Positions 1-8,954 of a DNA stretch of 64,000 nt are shown in pieces. Every line of letters starts with the position of its first letter. Positions within the stretch are counted from its first letter, which is position 1. The notes beneath the pieces were generated by a model. It was not told where the DNA came from. It worked only from the letters and a program-made list of their open reading frames with translations, and did no database searches. Position numbers and translations under genes: made by a program. The stretch is from Prado023 sp963714995. GTDB taxonomy: Bacteria; Actinomycetota; Actinomycetes; S36-B12; CAIYMF01. The DNA is taken from contig CAVQQP010000017.1 of the NCBI GenBank assembly GCA_963714995.1, positions 310,001-374,000 on the forward strand. Direction: 5' to 3'.

Positions 1-317
1 AGGAGCAGGGCGTGCGCGAGGCGATGATCGACATCGCCGGGTCCGGCTCGTTCCTGCAGCTGCTCGCGCCCCTTCGTGCGGACTCCCCCATCGGCAAGTT
101 CCTCGCGCGCAGCGGCGAGGGGATGCAGCAGCTGGCCTTCCGGGTCAGCGACATCGACGTCGCCGGGGAGCGCCTGCGCGCGGCTGGGGTGCGCCTGCTC
201 TACGACGTCCCCAAGCGCGGCACCGCAGGTTCGCGGGTCAACTTCGTGCACCCCAAGGACTGCGGCGGCGTGCTCGTCGAGCTCGTCGAGCCGGCCAAGG
301 ACGCCACAGCGCACTGA
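1..317 (+). CDS. mce: Methylmalonyl-CoA epimerase, C-terminal part (5' end outside window)
   Basis: Interconverts the (R) and (S) forms of methylmalonyl-CoA (and ethylmalonyl-CoA) between the carboxylating enzymes and the B12-dependent mutase. The frame is open from the first bases (EQGVREAM), so the start lies upstream of the window. The visible part has the vicinal-oxygen-chelate features of the family: FLQLLAPL, DSPIGKFL, the LAFRVSDID strand and a terminal VELVEP, which contains the last metal-ligand glutamate. The stop is at 315-317. It lies 150 bp before the crotonyl-CoA reductase gene and in the same island as an ethylmalonyl-CoA mutase homologue, which fits a shared pathway. Confidence 0.85.
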   Translation, partial: EQGVREAMIDIAGSGSFLQLLAPLRADSPIGKFLARSGEGMQQLAFRVSDIDVAGERLRAAGVRLLYDVPKRGTAGSRVNFVHPKDCGGVLVELVEPAKDATAH

Positions 318-471
318 CCGTCGACCGCGGTGCCGGATTCGCCCAGCCCATGGGCGATCCCGGCGTGCCCGACCGCCCAGCCAGGCAACCCTGCCCCGGG
401 TGTCGTCAGCAGGTTACCGAGCAGTAGCCTGAGTGGGACCGATGCCCGTCCGACATCCCTGGAGGTCCCCC

Positions 472-1811
472 GTGAAGCAGATCCTCGACGCGATCCTGGC
501 CGATGGCCACCTCGAGCCGGGCTTCGCCGACATCCCGATGCCCGAGTCCTACCGGGCCGTGACGGTGCACGCCGACGAGGAGGAGATGTTCGCCGGCGTT
601 GCGCACCCGGGACAAGGACCCGCGCAAGTCCCTGCACGTCGACCAGGTGCCCTGTCCCCGAGCTCGGCCCGGGCGAGGCACTGGTCGCGGTCATGGCCTC
701 CGGCATCAACTACAACACGGTGTGGACCTCGATCTTCGAGCCGGTGTCGACGTTCGGGTTCCTCAAGCGCTACGGCCGCACCCACGAGCTCGCCAAGCGC
801 CACGACCTGCCGTACCACATCGTCGGGTCCGACCTGGCCGGCGTCGTGCTGCGCACCGGGCCGGGCGTGAATGCGTGGAAGTCCGGTGACGAGGTCGTCG
901 CGCACTGCCTGTCGCGTCGAGCTCGAGAGCCCGATGGGCCACAACGACACGATGATGGATCCCGAGCAGCGGATCTGGGGGTTCGAGACCAACTTCGGCG
1001 GCCTGGCTGAGGTCGCCCTGGTCAAGTCCAACCAGCTCATGCCCAAGCCCAAGCACCTGACCTGGGAGGAGGCCGCCGCTCCCGGGCTGGTCAACTCCAC
1101 CGCGTACCGCCAGCTCGTCTCGCGCAACGGGGCGGGGATGAAGCAGGGCGACACCGTGCTGATCTGGGGCGCCTCCGGCGGCCTGGGCTCCTACGCCACC
1201 CAGATGGCCCTCAACGGTGGGGCCACACCCGTGTGCGTGGTCTCCAGCGACGAGAAGGCCGACATCTGTCGCAAGATGGGCGCCGAGCTGATCATCGACC
1301 GCGGGCCGAGGACTACAGGTTCTGGAAGGACCCGCAGACCCAGGACCCCAAGGAGTGGCAGCGGTTCGGCAAGAAGATCCGTGAGCTCACCGGCGGCGAG
1401 GACGTCGACATCGTCTTCGAGCACCCGGGCCGTGAGACGTTCGGCGCCTCGGTGTACGTGACGCGCAAGGGCGGCACCATCGCCACCTGCGCCTCGACCT
1501 CGGGCTACATGCACGAGTACGACAACCGGTACTTCTGGATGAACCTCAAGCGCATCATCGGCTCGCACTTCGCCAACTACCGCGAGGCCTACGAGGCCAA
1601 CCGCCTGATCGACCGCGGGCTGATCCACCCCACGCTGTCGAACGTGTTCGCCCTGGAGGACACGGGTGACGCCGCCTACGACGTCCACCACAACCTGCAC
1701 CAGGGCAAGGTCGGCGTCCTGTGCCTGTCACCCGAGGAGGGCCTCGGCGTGCGCAACGAGGAGAAGCGCGCGAAGCACCTGGACGCGATCAACCGCTTCC
1801 GCGGCATCTGA
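472..1811 (+). pseudogene. ccr: Crotonyl-CoA carboxylase/reductase, frameshifted in this sequence
   Basis: Family role: NADPH-dependent reductive carboxylation of crotonyl-CoA to ethylmalonyl-CoA. The start is GTG 472, six bases after GGAGG (461-465). Homology runs end to end over about 445 codons: the N-terminal ILDAILADGHLEPGF, the medium-chain dehydrogenase nucleotide fold IWGASGGLGSYATQMA, the DYRFWKDPQTQDPKEW segment and the C-terminal HHNLHQGKVGVLCL. The frame breaks four times: an extra C near 604, an extra T near 653, an extra C near 915 and a missing G near 1303-1305. Removing or restoring those bases gives one continuous protein with no internal stop, so these may be sequence errors rather than decay. 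Its neighbours (mce, ethylmalonyl-CoA mutase, 3-hydroxybutyryl-CoA dehydrogenases) support the assignment. Confidence 0.88.
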
Positions 1812-1821
1812 TCCCCGAGCA

Positions 1822-1857
1822 GGTCGGGCGCGCCGTGTCGCTCCGGCGCGTCCGACC
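1822..1857 (+). terminator. Hairpin terminator after ccr
   Basis: A 14-bp inverted repeat (1822-1835 and 1844-1857, one G-T type pair, 8-nt loop) begins ten bases after the ccr stop. No T-tract follows, as with the other strong hairpins here. Confidence 0.6.
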
Positions 1858-1922
1858 CCGGCTCCGCGAGCGCGACCACGGCGCGACGCGTGACCTCCGA
1901 TCGCACACGAAGCGAACCGATA

Positions 1923-1940
1923 GGACCGGCTCGCCGGTCC
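1923..1940. terminator. Second short hairpin between ccr and the convergent hydrolase
   Basis: A perfect 7-bp stem (GGACCGG / CCGGTCC) with a CTCG tetraloop. It sits between two convergent genes and may serve either strand. Confidence 0.35.
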
Positions 1941-2064
1941 GCGGCCACGCGCACGATCTGAACCGATAGCCCTGCGCAGGCAGTCAGACGGTTCACTTCA
2001 TGCGCGGTCGCCGTCCCGTCGATTCGCTCGCCAGAACGCACTCGGCGAGTCGTCGGCGCGCCGA

Positions 2065-2847
2065 TCAGAGGGTGGCGAGCCAGCCGCCCAGGGCGTGGGC
2101 GACCGCGTCCGGGTCCTCAACGGCTGTCAGGTGACCTGCGGCCGGGATCTCGACCACGGTCGTGGCACTGCCCCCTGATCGCGCCGCATCGGCCATCGCC
2201 CTCGCGTCGGACGCCGGAGAGATGGTGTCCTCGGCGCCGTACAGGACCAGCACCGGACCGCCGAACGCCGCGATGTCCGTCAGGGAATCGGGTCGGGCCG
2301 CCATCGCGCGCTGTGCCCACGCCACTCCGGCCGCAGGCTGGGCTCCGATCCACCGGCGCACGGTCGCGACCACATCGGGCCGGGACTCCCGCGTGGTGGC
2401 GCCCAGGAGGTTGGCCAGCATCCCGTCGGCGATGCCTGCCGCATTCCCCGCCGCCTCGACGGCGGACGCGACCGCCTCACGATTCGCCGCCGCCTCCGGG
2501 GTGTCGGCACTCGCCTTGGTGTCGGCCAGGACGATCGCCGCAACTCGCTGGGGGTGCCGGCGCAGCAGCGCCATCGTCACGTACCCGCCCATCGACAGCC
2601 CGCCCACGACCGCCCGCTCGATCCCCAGCTCGTCCAGGAGCCCCACCACGGCATCCGCCATCACGTCCAGCGAGGGTGGCTCCGCAGCCAGGGCGCTCCC
2701 GCCGAATCCCGGCAGGTCCGGGGTGATCACCCGATGGCCCCCCTGAGCCAGCGACTGGCGCTGGGCGGCCCACAGGGAGCTGTCCATCGGGAACGCGTGC
2801 AGGAGGACGACGGGCCGACCGGATCCACTCTCGACGTGATGCAGCAT
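2065..2847 (-). CDS. Alpha/beta hydrolase (3-oxoadipate enol-lactonase-like)
   Basis: A 260-residue soluble alpha/beta hydrolase. Visible features are the oxyanion-side VVLLHAFPMDSSLW, the nucleophile elbow GLSMGG (Ser), an acid in YGAEDTISP and the catalytic His in AAGHLTAVEDPD. The overall pattern is closest to enol-lactonase or haloperoxidase-type hydrolases; the substrate cannot be read from sequence. I chose ATG 2847 because a -10 hexamer TAGCCT (2860-2855, minus strand) lies 7 nt upstream, predicting a leaderless message. Longer readings would run into the divergent gene at 2907. Confidence 0.8.
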   Translation of the reverse strand: MLHHVESGSGRPVVLLHAFPMDSSLWAAQRQSLAQGGHRVITPDLPGFGGSALAAEPPSLDVMADAVVGLLDELGIERAVVGGLSMGGYVTMALLRRHPQRVAAIVLADTKASADTPEAAANREAVASAVEAAGNAAGIADGMLANLLGATTRESRPDVVATVRRWIGAQPAAGVAWAQRAMAARPDSLTDIAAFGGPVLVLYGAEDTISPASDARAMADAARSGGSATTVVEIPAAGHLTAVEDPDAVAHALGGWLATL

Positions 2848-2854
2848 GCCCAGA

Positions 2855-2900
2855 AGGCTAGCGACTCCTCGTCCCGCCGCGGGCATCGTCGGACTACCGT
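2855..2900. promoter_or_regulatory. Divergent pair of leaderless -10 elements
   Basis: TAGCCT on the minus strand (2860-2855) sits 7 nt from the hydrolase ATG, and TACCGT on the plus strand (2895-2900) sits 6 nt from ATG 2907. The two promoters are back to back within 46 bp. Confidence 0.55.
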
Positions 2901-2906
2901 TGCCCC

Positions 2907-3185
2907 ATGGGGCGCAGGAATCGGCGGGCTGAGGAGTCAGTCGCGATGCGCCCGCTCGGATCGGTGCAGGCATCCCAGTCCCACCCCGACGGCGAGTGGC
3001 ACGTGCGCACGATCACCGGCGCCGGCGCCACGAAGGCCTACCGGTGCCCCGGGTGCGAGCAGGAGATCCGCCCGGGCGTGGCGCACGTCGTGGCCTGGCG
3101 GGCGGACCGGCACGACGGCGACGAGTTCCGCCGGCACTGGCACACGCCCTGCTGGAACAACCGCGCCCGCTGGCGCCCCCGGTAG
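2907..3185 (+). CDS. Small conserved actinobacterial protein with CxxC/HxxxC zinc-binding pattern
   Basis: 92 residues. The middle carries DGEWHVR, then YRCPGCEQEI and a later HWHTPCW, giving Cys-x2-Cys and His-x3-Cys as likely zinc ligands. Similar short proteins are widespread in actinobacteria, often labelled ATP/GTP-binding protein without a P-loop being present; I see no P-loop here. Function unknown. The start is fixed by a -10 TACCGT six bases upstream (leaderless). Confidence 0.7.
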   Translation: MGRRNRRAEESVAMRPLGSVQASQSHPDGEWHVRTITGAGATKAYRCPGCEQEIRPGVAHVVAWRADRHDGDEFRRHWHTPCWNNRARWRPR

Positions 3186-3214
3186 CCCGGCTGCGAGCCC
3201 CTACCCTTGCTGCT

Positions 3215-3982
3215 GTGACCCACATCTCCGCCAACTCGGTGCTGCCCGCCCGCCGGTATCCCGTGTCGCTGCTCACCGAGGACGGCGTGCGCCTGGTCGG
3301 CGAGTGGTCGCTGCCGGTGGAGGCCGACCCCAGCGCCGTGATCGTGTTCTGCCACCCGCTGCCCACGCACGGCGGATCCATGGACAGCCACGTGATCCGC
3401 AAGGCCGCGTGGCGGCTTCCCGCGCTGGCCGGGATCGGGGTCCTCCGGTTCAACACGCGAGGGACCACGGCCGGCGCGGGCACGAGCGAAGGGGCGTTCG
3501 ACGAGAACCGGGGCGAGGGCCAGGACCTCCGGGCGGCCGTGGCCGAGGTCACCGCGCAGGGGTTCGTGGATCCCTGGGTGGTCGGCTGGTCCTTCGGCAC
3601 CGACGTGATCCTGCGCTGGGGCAACGTGGACCCGGTGGCCGGGGCGGTCCTGCTCTCCCCACCGGGCCGCTGGTCCGACGCCACCGATGTCGCGGGCTGG
3701 GCAGCGTCGGGGCGTCCGGTCACCGCGCTGGTCCCCGAGTTCGACGAGTTCGCCTCCCCCGAGGACGTCACCCGCCGGTTCGCCGGGGTTCCCCAGGCCC
3801 AGGTCATCGCGGTGCCGGGGGCCAGGCACCTGTGGGTCGGTGAGACCTACGCCCGGATCGCCCTGGACGGCATCGTCACGGCGGTCGCGCCCGGGGCCGC
3901 GCCGCTGGCCACCACCTGGCACGGCCCGATGGAGCGCTGGAGCGACGTGCCGCCGTTCGCCCATATGGACCGCCAGGCCTGA
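3215..3982 (+). CDS. Alpha/beta hydrolase (dienelactone-hydrolase-like)
   Basis: 255 residues. FCHPLPTHGGSMDSHVI near residue 45 and the nucleophile motif GWSFG are typical of the small intracellular alpha/beta hydrolases of COG2945 type. The final HLWVGE supplies a candidate catalytic His. No signal peptide is seen. GTG 3215 is chosen because TACCCT (3202-3207) lies 7 nt upstream, a leaderless arrangement, and no Shine-Dalgarno is present. It follows the zinc-ribbon gene by 29 bp but has its own promoter. Substrate unknown. Confidence 0.75.
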   Translation: MTHISANSVLPARRYPVSLLTEDGVRLVGEWSLPVEADPSAVIVFCHPLPTHGGSMDSHVIRKAAWRLPALAGIGVLRFNTRGTTAGAGTSEGAFDENRGEGQDLRAAVAEVTAQGFVDPWVVGWSFGTDVILRWGNVDPVAGAVLLSPPGRWSDATDVAGWAASGRPVTALVPEFDEFASPEDVTRRFAGVPQAQVIAVPGARHLWVGETYARIALDGIVTAVAPGAAPLATTWHGPMERWSDVPPFAHMDRQA

Positions 3983-4006
3983 CGGGCACCGCGGCGCCGT
4001 CCCCGG

Positions 4007-4735
4007 TCAGAGCCGCGCCCGGAACGACCTTGTCTGGGCGGGGCTCCAGTCCACGTGCGTGTTCCTCCAGCCCTGCCGGTCGGTGAAGAACCGCGAGCGA
4101 TTGGCCATGGAGTGCCCGATCACGTCCGCGTCCCCGATGCGGTACTCGGCCTGGAGCCACCGGACCAGGCGAAGGCCGGCCTCCACCTGGGCTCGCCGAC
4201 GGAGCACGTTCGCGGCCGACCGGCGCTCCACGAACTCGATCCCGATCGACTGGTCGTTGAGCCCGACTGCATGCCGGCACATGTACTTCAGGGGCACGAG
4301 CTGGTGGATCGTGCCCTCCCTGTCCACGACGAAGTGCGTGCACGTGCCGGGGCGCTCCGGCCCACCGGTGGTCCCGCGGGCCGGGGTGTTCGAGGCGAAG
4401 TGGTTCCAGACCGAGCCATAGGTCGAGGAGACGGAGAAGTGCAGGACGATCTGCCGCGGACGGACGAGCCGCGCCGTGTGCGCGCCGTAGTGGCGTTCGG
4501 CGTACCCAGCCATCTGGGACCGGCGACGTGCTCCGTACGGGATCGGGTCCCACACGATGGTCGGCCTCTCCGCGCTCGCCCCGGGCATCGCGAGTGACTG
4601 CACCGGGACCGCCGACGCCCCGGTGGTGGCCCCCGCACCCTCCACCGGCGCGAGCATGCCGGTGGCGAGCACCACCATGAGTGCCGTGCGCGCGATCTGC
4701 CTGGCCCAGGGCTTACGACCAACGATCCCGCGCAC
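4007..4735 (-). CDS. Secreted N-acetylmuramoyl-L-alanine amidase-like protein (Amidase_2/PGRP fold)
   Basis: About 242 residues with an N-terminal signal sequence (basic RKPWAR, then a hydrophobic ALMVVLATGMLAPV stretch). The amidase domain shows VLHFSVS (first zinc His), THFVVDREGTIHQLV, CRHAVGLNDQSIGIEFVE and GHSMAN plus NTHVDW for the remaining ligands. Such enzymes cleave the lactyl-amide bond of peptidoglycan outside the membrane. The start is set at GTG 4735, since TACCCT lies exactly 7 nt before it; ATG 4741, two codons earlier, would leave only one base between the -10 and the start. Confidence 0.75.
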   Translation of the reverse strand: MRGIVGRKPWARQIARTALMVVLATGMLAPVEGAGATTGASAVPVQSLAMPGASAERPTIVWDPIPYGARRRSQMAGYAERHYGAHTARLVRPRQIVLHFSVSSTYGSVWNHFASNTPARGTTGGPERPGTCTHFVVDREGTIHQLVPLKYMCRHAVGLNDQSIGIEFVERRSAANVLRRRAQVEAGLRLVRWLQAEYRIGDADVIGHSMANRSRFFTDRQGWRNTHVDWSPAQTRSFRARL

Positions 4736-4762
4736 GAGCATCAGGGTACGGGCGACCGGTGC

Positions 4763-6538
4763 CTACTTCGCGTAGGAGCGGAAGCCGCGGCCGGTCTTGC
4801 GGCCCAGGTACCCGGCAGTGACCAGGTGCTCGAGCATCGGCGCCGGGGCGAACCCCGGCTCGCGGAACTCGCGGTACAGCGTCTGCTGGATCGCCAGGGA
4901 GACGTCGTTGCCGACCACGTCGAGCAGCTCGAAGGGACCCATGGGCAACCCGCAGCCCTTCTTCATCGCGAGGTCGATCTCGTCGGCTGTGGCGTAGTGC
5001 GCCTCGAGCATCCGCACCGCGTCGTTGAGGTACGGGAAGAGCAGGGCGTTGACGATGAACCCGGCACGGTCGCCGCAGTGCACGGCGTGCTTGCCGGTCC
5101 GCCGGCAGACCTCCGCCGCGGTCGCGACGACGTCGGGGGCCGTCGAGACGTGGGCGACGATCTCGACGAGGCGCATGATCGCCGCGGGGTTGAAGAAGTG
5201 CATGCCCACGACATCCGACGGCCGACTCGTCACGGCCGCCATCTCGACGACCGGCAGGCTCGAGGTGGTCGTGGCCAGCACGGCACCCGGCTTGCAGATC
5301 TCGTCGAGGTTGGCGAACAGCGCGGTCTTGACCCCGATCTCCTCCACCACGGCCTCGACCACGAGGTCCACGTCGGCCAGATCGTCCAGCGAGCTCGTGC
5401 CGGAGACCCGCCCCAGGGCCTCGGCCATGGCCTCCTCCGTGAGCTTGCCGCGCTGCACCCCCTTGGTCAGGGAGCGCTCGAGGGCGGCCCGCACGGCCGC
5501 GATCTTCTCGGGTGAGCGCGCCACGTAGAGGGTCTCGTACCCGGACTTGATGAACACCTCGATGATCCCCGTGGCCATCGTGCCGGAGCCGACGACGCCC
5601 ACCTTCTCCACGGTGCGCCCGGCCCCGCCGGCACCGCCCGCGGCGGGGGTGAGCGCATCGGCGACCACGGCTGACGAGCCGGGCGCCTCGTAGGTGTAGA
5701 AGCCCTGCCCGGACTTGCGACCCTTCATGCCGGCCGTGACCATCTGCTTGATGATCGGTGCGGGCGCGTGCAGGCGGTCGCGGCTCTCCTTGTACATCGT
5801 GTCCAGGATCTTGTACGCGGTGTCCAGCCCGATCAGGTCCAGCAGGGCCAGCGGGCCCATCGGGTAGCCGCAGCCCAGGCGCATCGCGGCGTCGATGTCC
5901 TCGCGCGAGGCGTACCGGCCCTCGTACATGGTCGCCGCATGGTTCAGGTAGCCGAACAGCAGCGCGTTGGCGATGAAGCCCGCGCGGTCCCCCACGACGA
6001 CCGGCTCCTTGCCCAGGGACTCGGCGAACTCCACTGCCTGGTCCACGACGTCCGGCGAGGTCACCAGGGTCCGCACGACCTCCATGAACGACAGCACGGG
6101 CGCCGGGTTGAAGAAGTGCATGCCCAGCACCCGGTCGGGGCGCCCGGTGCCCACCGAGAGCTGCGTCACCGAGAGGCTGGACGTGTTCGTGGCGATGATC
6201 GCCTCGGGCCCGAGGATCTTGTCGAGCTCGGCGACGACGGAGCCCTTGATCTCGAGGTCCTCGGTGACCGCCTCGATGACCAGCTCACGGTCCGCGAGGT
6301 CGGAGAGGGCGGTGGTGAACCGGACCCGGCCCAGGGCGGCGGCTCGCTCCTCCTCGCTGAGCTTGCCGCGCTCGACCGCGCGTGCCGTGGACTTCTCGAC
6401 GGAGGCCCGACCCCGAGTGAGGGCAGCATCGGACACCTCGACTCCGATCACGTCGATGCCGGCGCGGGCCAGCACCTCCACAACGCCGGCGCCCATCGTG
6501 CCCAGTCCGACAACGCCCACCCTGCTGATCTGGCCCAT
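4763..6538 (-). CDS. Tandem-duplicated 3-hydroxyacyl-CoA dehydrogenase
   Basis: 591 residues made of two complete copies of a 3-hydroxybutyryl-CoA dehydrogenase (each about 290 aa). Copy 1 begins GVVGLGTMGAG and has the catalytic-His motif GMHFFNPAPVL; copy 2 begins GVVGSGTMATG and has GMHFFNPAAIM. Both end with a GRKxGxGFxxY signature. The linker is Ala/Gly-rich. The reaction is NAD(P)-dependent oxidation or reduction of 3-hydroxyacyl-CoA, supplying acetoacetyl- or crotonyl-CoA-level intermediates. ATG 6538 has GGAGG six bases upstream; ATG 6544 is an alternative. It is divergent from nucS. Confidence 0.85.
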   Translation of the reverse strand: MGQISRVGVVGLGTMGAGVVEVLARAGIDVIGVEVSDAALTRGRASVEKSTARAVERGKLSEEERAAALGRVRFTTALSDLADRELVIEAVTEDLEIKGSVVAELDKILGPEAIIATNTSSLSVTQLSVGTGRPDRVLGMHFFNPAPVLSFMEVVRTLVTSPDVVDQAVEFAESLGKEPVVVGDRAGFIANALLFGYLNHAATMYEGRYASREDIDAAMRLGCGYPMGPLALLDLIGLDTAYKILDTMYKESRDRLHAPAPIIKQMVTAGMKGRKSGQGFYTYEAPGSSAVVADALTPAAGGAGGAGRTVEKVGVVGSGTMATGIIEVFIKSGYETLYVARSPEKIAAVRAALERSLTKGVQRGKLTEEAMAEALGRVSGTSSLDDLADVDLVVEAVVEEIGVKTALFANLDEICKPGAVLATTTSSLPVVEMAAVTSRPSDVVGMHFFNPAAIMRLVEIVAHVSTAPDVVATAAEVCRRTGKHAVHCGDRAGFIVNALLFPYLNDAVRMLEAHYATADEIDLAMKKGCGLPMGPFELLDVVGNDVSLAIQQTLYREFREPGFAPAPMLEHLVTAGYLGRKTGRGFRSYAK

Positions 6539-6671
6539 GCTCATCCTCCCGAGAAGAACGCCCGAAATGCCCACGGGGTGGCTGGATCCACACCCTCGTG
6601 CAGTCTTGCACCAGCAACGTCCGCGTTGATCGGCGACCCCCGTCCCGCACGCGCCCGGGTACCCTGTGCGG

Positions 6672-7346
6672 ATGCGACTGGTGGTGGCCGACTGCTCGGT
6701 GGACTACGTCGGCAGGCTCTCGGCCCACCTGCCCATGGCCACCCGGCTCATCCTGACGAAGGCTGACGGCTCGGTGTCGGTGCACGCCGACGACCGCGCC
6801 TACAAGCCGCTGAACTGGATGAGCCCGCCGTGCGCCGTGCGCGAGGACGTCGATGACTCCGGCATCGGCACCTGGACGGTCTCGAACCGGGCTGGCGAGA
6901 ACCTGATCATCACGATCGCCGCGGTGCACCACGACTCGCGCCACGAGCTCGGAGTCGATCCCGGGCTGGTCAAGGACGGGGTCGAGGCGCACCTGCAGGC
7001 GCTGCTCGCCGATCAGCCCACGGTGTTCGGCGCCGGGTGGGAGCTGGTCCGTCGCGAGCACATGACCGCCATCGGACCGGTCGACATCCTGTTCCGCGAC
7101 CATGCGGGGGCCTCGGTCGCCGTCGAGGTCAAGCGCCGCGGCGACATCGACGGCGTCGAGCAGCTGACCCGCTACCTCGAGCTGCTCAACCGCGACCCGC
7201 TGCTGGCGCCCGTGGCCGGGGTGTTCGCCGCCCAGGAGATCAAGCCCCAGGCACGCACGCTGGCCGAGGACCGCGGCATCCGCTGCGTCGTTGTCGACTA
7301 CGACGCCCTGCGCGGCGTCGACGACCCCGACTCCCGGCTCTTCTGA
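6672..7346 (+). CDS. nucS: Mismatch-specific endonuclease NucS/EndoMS
   Basis: 224 residues. In actinobacteria lacking MutS/MutL, NucS cuts both strands at mismatches in non-canonical mismatch repair, working with the replication clamp. The N-terminal dimerisation/DNA-binding part has SVDYVGRLSAHLPMATRL and KPLNWMSPPC. The C-terminal RecB-like nuclease core shows GPVDILFRD, VAVEVKRRG (E-x-K) and a conserved Gln in VEQLTRYLELL. ATG 6672 matches the family start and lies 6 nt after TACCCT (6660-6665), so the mRNA is probably leaderless; the in-frame GTG at 6666 abuts that hexamer. Confidence 0.93.
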   Translation: MRLVVADCSVDYVGRLSAHLPMATRLILTKADGSVSVHADDRAYKPLNWMSPPCAVREDVDDSGIGTWTVSNRAGENLIITIAAVHHDSRHELGVDPGLVKDGVEAHLQALLADQPTVFGAGWELVRREHMTAIGPVDILFRDHAGASVAVEVKRRGDIDGVEQLTRYLELLNRDPLLAPVAGVFAAQEIKPQARTLAEDRGIRCVVVDYDALRGVDDPDSRLF

Positions 7347-7695
7347 TCAGGGCGGCTGCGCTGCCGTCGCCCATCGGGACGGCGTGGATGCGGGACCGGT
7401 GGTCCACCCGCCGGGCGGCCATGATCAGCGCCCCGATGCTCCCGCGCACACGGATCCGTCCGTATGGCGGCGGTCGACGCCGCCCAGCAGCGCGACGCAC
7501 ACGGAAAGGCTTCAATGGCCGCCTCCACCGGGTTCACCGGGGCGGTTCCACGTGCGTCGACGGGCTCGCCCCTCCCCGCTGCCATCCAGAAGGACGGATT
7601 CGTGCGCGCGACTGGTCACGCGGTCGGGCGTGCCGCACCGACCCGTCACGGACCTAGCCCACCGGACGGGGCCGGGGCGGCACGGCGCGCCCACC
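7347..7695. other. Intergenic stretch without a recognisable gene
   Basis: 349 bp between convergent nucS and the AbiEi-like gene. The open frames here have no start signal and no recognisable protein pattern. The only structure is a 6-bp GGCGGC/GCCGCC stem (7466-7471 with 7479-7484) around GGTCGAC, a weak terminator candidate. Confidence 0.4.
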
Positions 7696-8685
7696 TCAGG
7701 GTGTCCAGCCGCCAGCCACCAGTGCGCGCATGATCCGCTCCATGACGACGTGCGGGGTCCGGAACGCCTCGCGCCCCGTCCAGCGCACCACGTCGTTCCC
7801 GGCGTCGCGCAGGTGCCCCTCGCGCTCCTTCTCCCGGACGAACTCGCCTGGGTCGCGGTACTTCCCCTCGCCGTCGGCCTCCCCGATGACCCGGTACTCC
7901 TCCCACCGGAAGTCCACGGAGTAGGTGCCGGCCGCTGTTCGGACGCGGACCTGGAGCTGTGGCATGGGCAAGCCAGCAAGGTGCATGTGCCCGCTGCTGA
8001 ACGACTCGAGTGGGGACTCCCGACGCACATCGACCAGCGACAGGAGGTCCAGCAGCCGACTCGCAGCACCCGGCGCCCGGACGTGTGCCACCGCCTCCGT
8101 CAGCGGCACGACGGCTGCAGTGCGCAGGCGCGTGTTGTCGTAGTGCCTGCGGTCACGCGACCCCGCGAGGTCGGCGAAGGCCACTCGCGCCGCCGCGTCG
8201 GCGATCATCAGGCCCACCGGGAGCGGAACTCCCGCGGCGACGTCGAGCGCCGTCCGCGCGGGTGTGGTCACCACCAGCCCGGACGGAAGCGTCGTCACGT
8301 GGTGCACTGGCAGCGATCCCAGGTGGATCCGGCGCTTCGAGCTCGTGCGGCTGCGGTCCGTGGGCGACTCCGGGCGCGTGAGGTGCATCGCCCCAGCAGC
8401 AGCACCCTGGGTGTCGAGCAGCGGAAGCCCGAGAGCCAGGGCGGCCGTCTCGTGGCTGGCGACGCGGCCCGGGGCGGCCACCTGCTCGGCCAGCGCACGC
8501 AGGAGGTGAAGTTGCACGGGATCCTCCGGGACGGCATCCGTCGCGACGTAGACCCCGTGCCGCAGGCGGGTGATCCTGCCTGCGGCACGGGCAGATCTCA
8601 GCCGCTTCTCGGTGATGCCGAGCGGTGCCACGTGGGCGGCCGTGAAGGGAGTCGTGGGAGGGGACCAGGGATCTCGTGTACGCAC
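7696..8685 (-). CDS. AbiEi-type antitoxin-like protein with C-terminal nuclease-like domain
   Basis: About 329 residues. The N-terminal third (FTAAHVAPLGITEKRLRSA, then ITRLRHGVYV) is the winged-helix AbiEi_4 type seen in type IV toxin-antitoxin antitoxins and in many solitary actinobacterial proteins. The C-terminal part (YSVDFRWEEYRVIGEADG, KYRD, then HLRDAGNDVVRW) resembles the very-short-patch-repair/DUF559 nuclease fold, with acidic residues at the expected places. No AbiEii toxin gene lies next to it. The start is uncertain: GTG 8685 is chosen because homology begins shortly after; the frame stays open to 8937. Confidence 0.6.
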   Translation of the reverse strand: MRTRDPWSPPTTPFTAAHVAPLGITEKRLRSARAAGRITRLRHGVYVATDAVPEDPVQLHLLRALAEQVAAPGRVASHETAALALGLPLLDTQGAAAGAMHLTRPESPTDRSRTSSKRRIHLGSLPVHHVTTLPSGLVVTTPARTALDVAAGVPLPVGLMIADAAARVAFADLAGSRDRRHYDNTRLRTAAVVPLTEAVAHVRAPGAASRLLDLLSLVDVRRESPLESFSSGHMHLAGLPMPQLQVRVRTAAGTYSVDFRWEEYRVIGEADGEGKYRDPGEFVREKEREGHLRDAGNDVVRWTGREAFRTPHVVMERIMRALVAGGWTP

Positions 8686-8954
8686 GTGGACAATCTCGTG
8701 TGACCAGCGGCCGCAGCCAAGGGGCCGGGAGGAATCTGTGGACAAGGTCTGCGCCGCGCCCAGCACCGGTACGGGCAAGCCGTCACTGAGGCCGGGACTG
8801 CCACCACCCCTTCTGGCCTCGGATCCGACGGATGGCTCGGGACATCCGTCAGCCCGTGGACCCACGCCAGCAGCAGCGGCACGTTCGGCCTGGGCGCACC
8901 ACGCGCACACGAAATCGGCCGATAGACCCGGGCGCACCAGCGCTGTCCGGGCTC

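Noticed and set aside
7240..7515. 91-codon minus-strand frame after nucS
   Set aside because: It overlaps the nucS end, has no promoter or Shine-Dalgarno, and its Arg/Gly-rich composition is typical of shadow frames.
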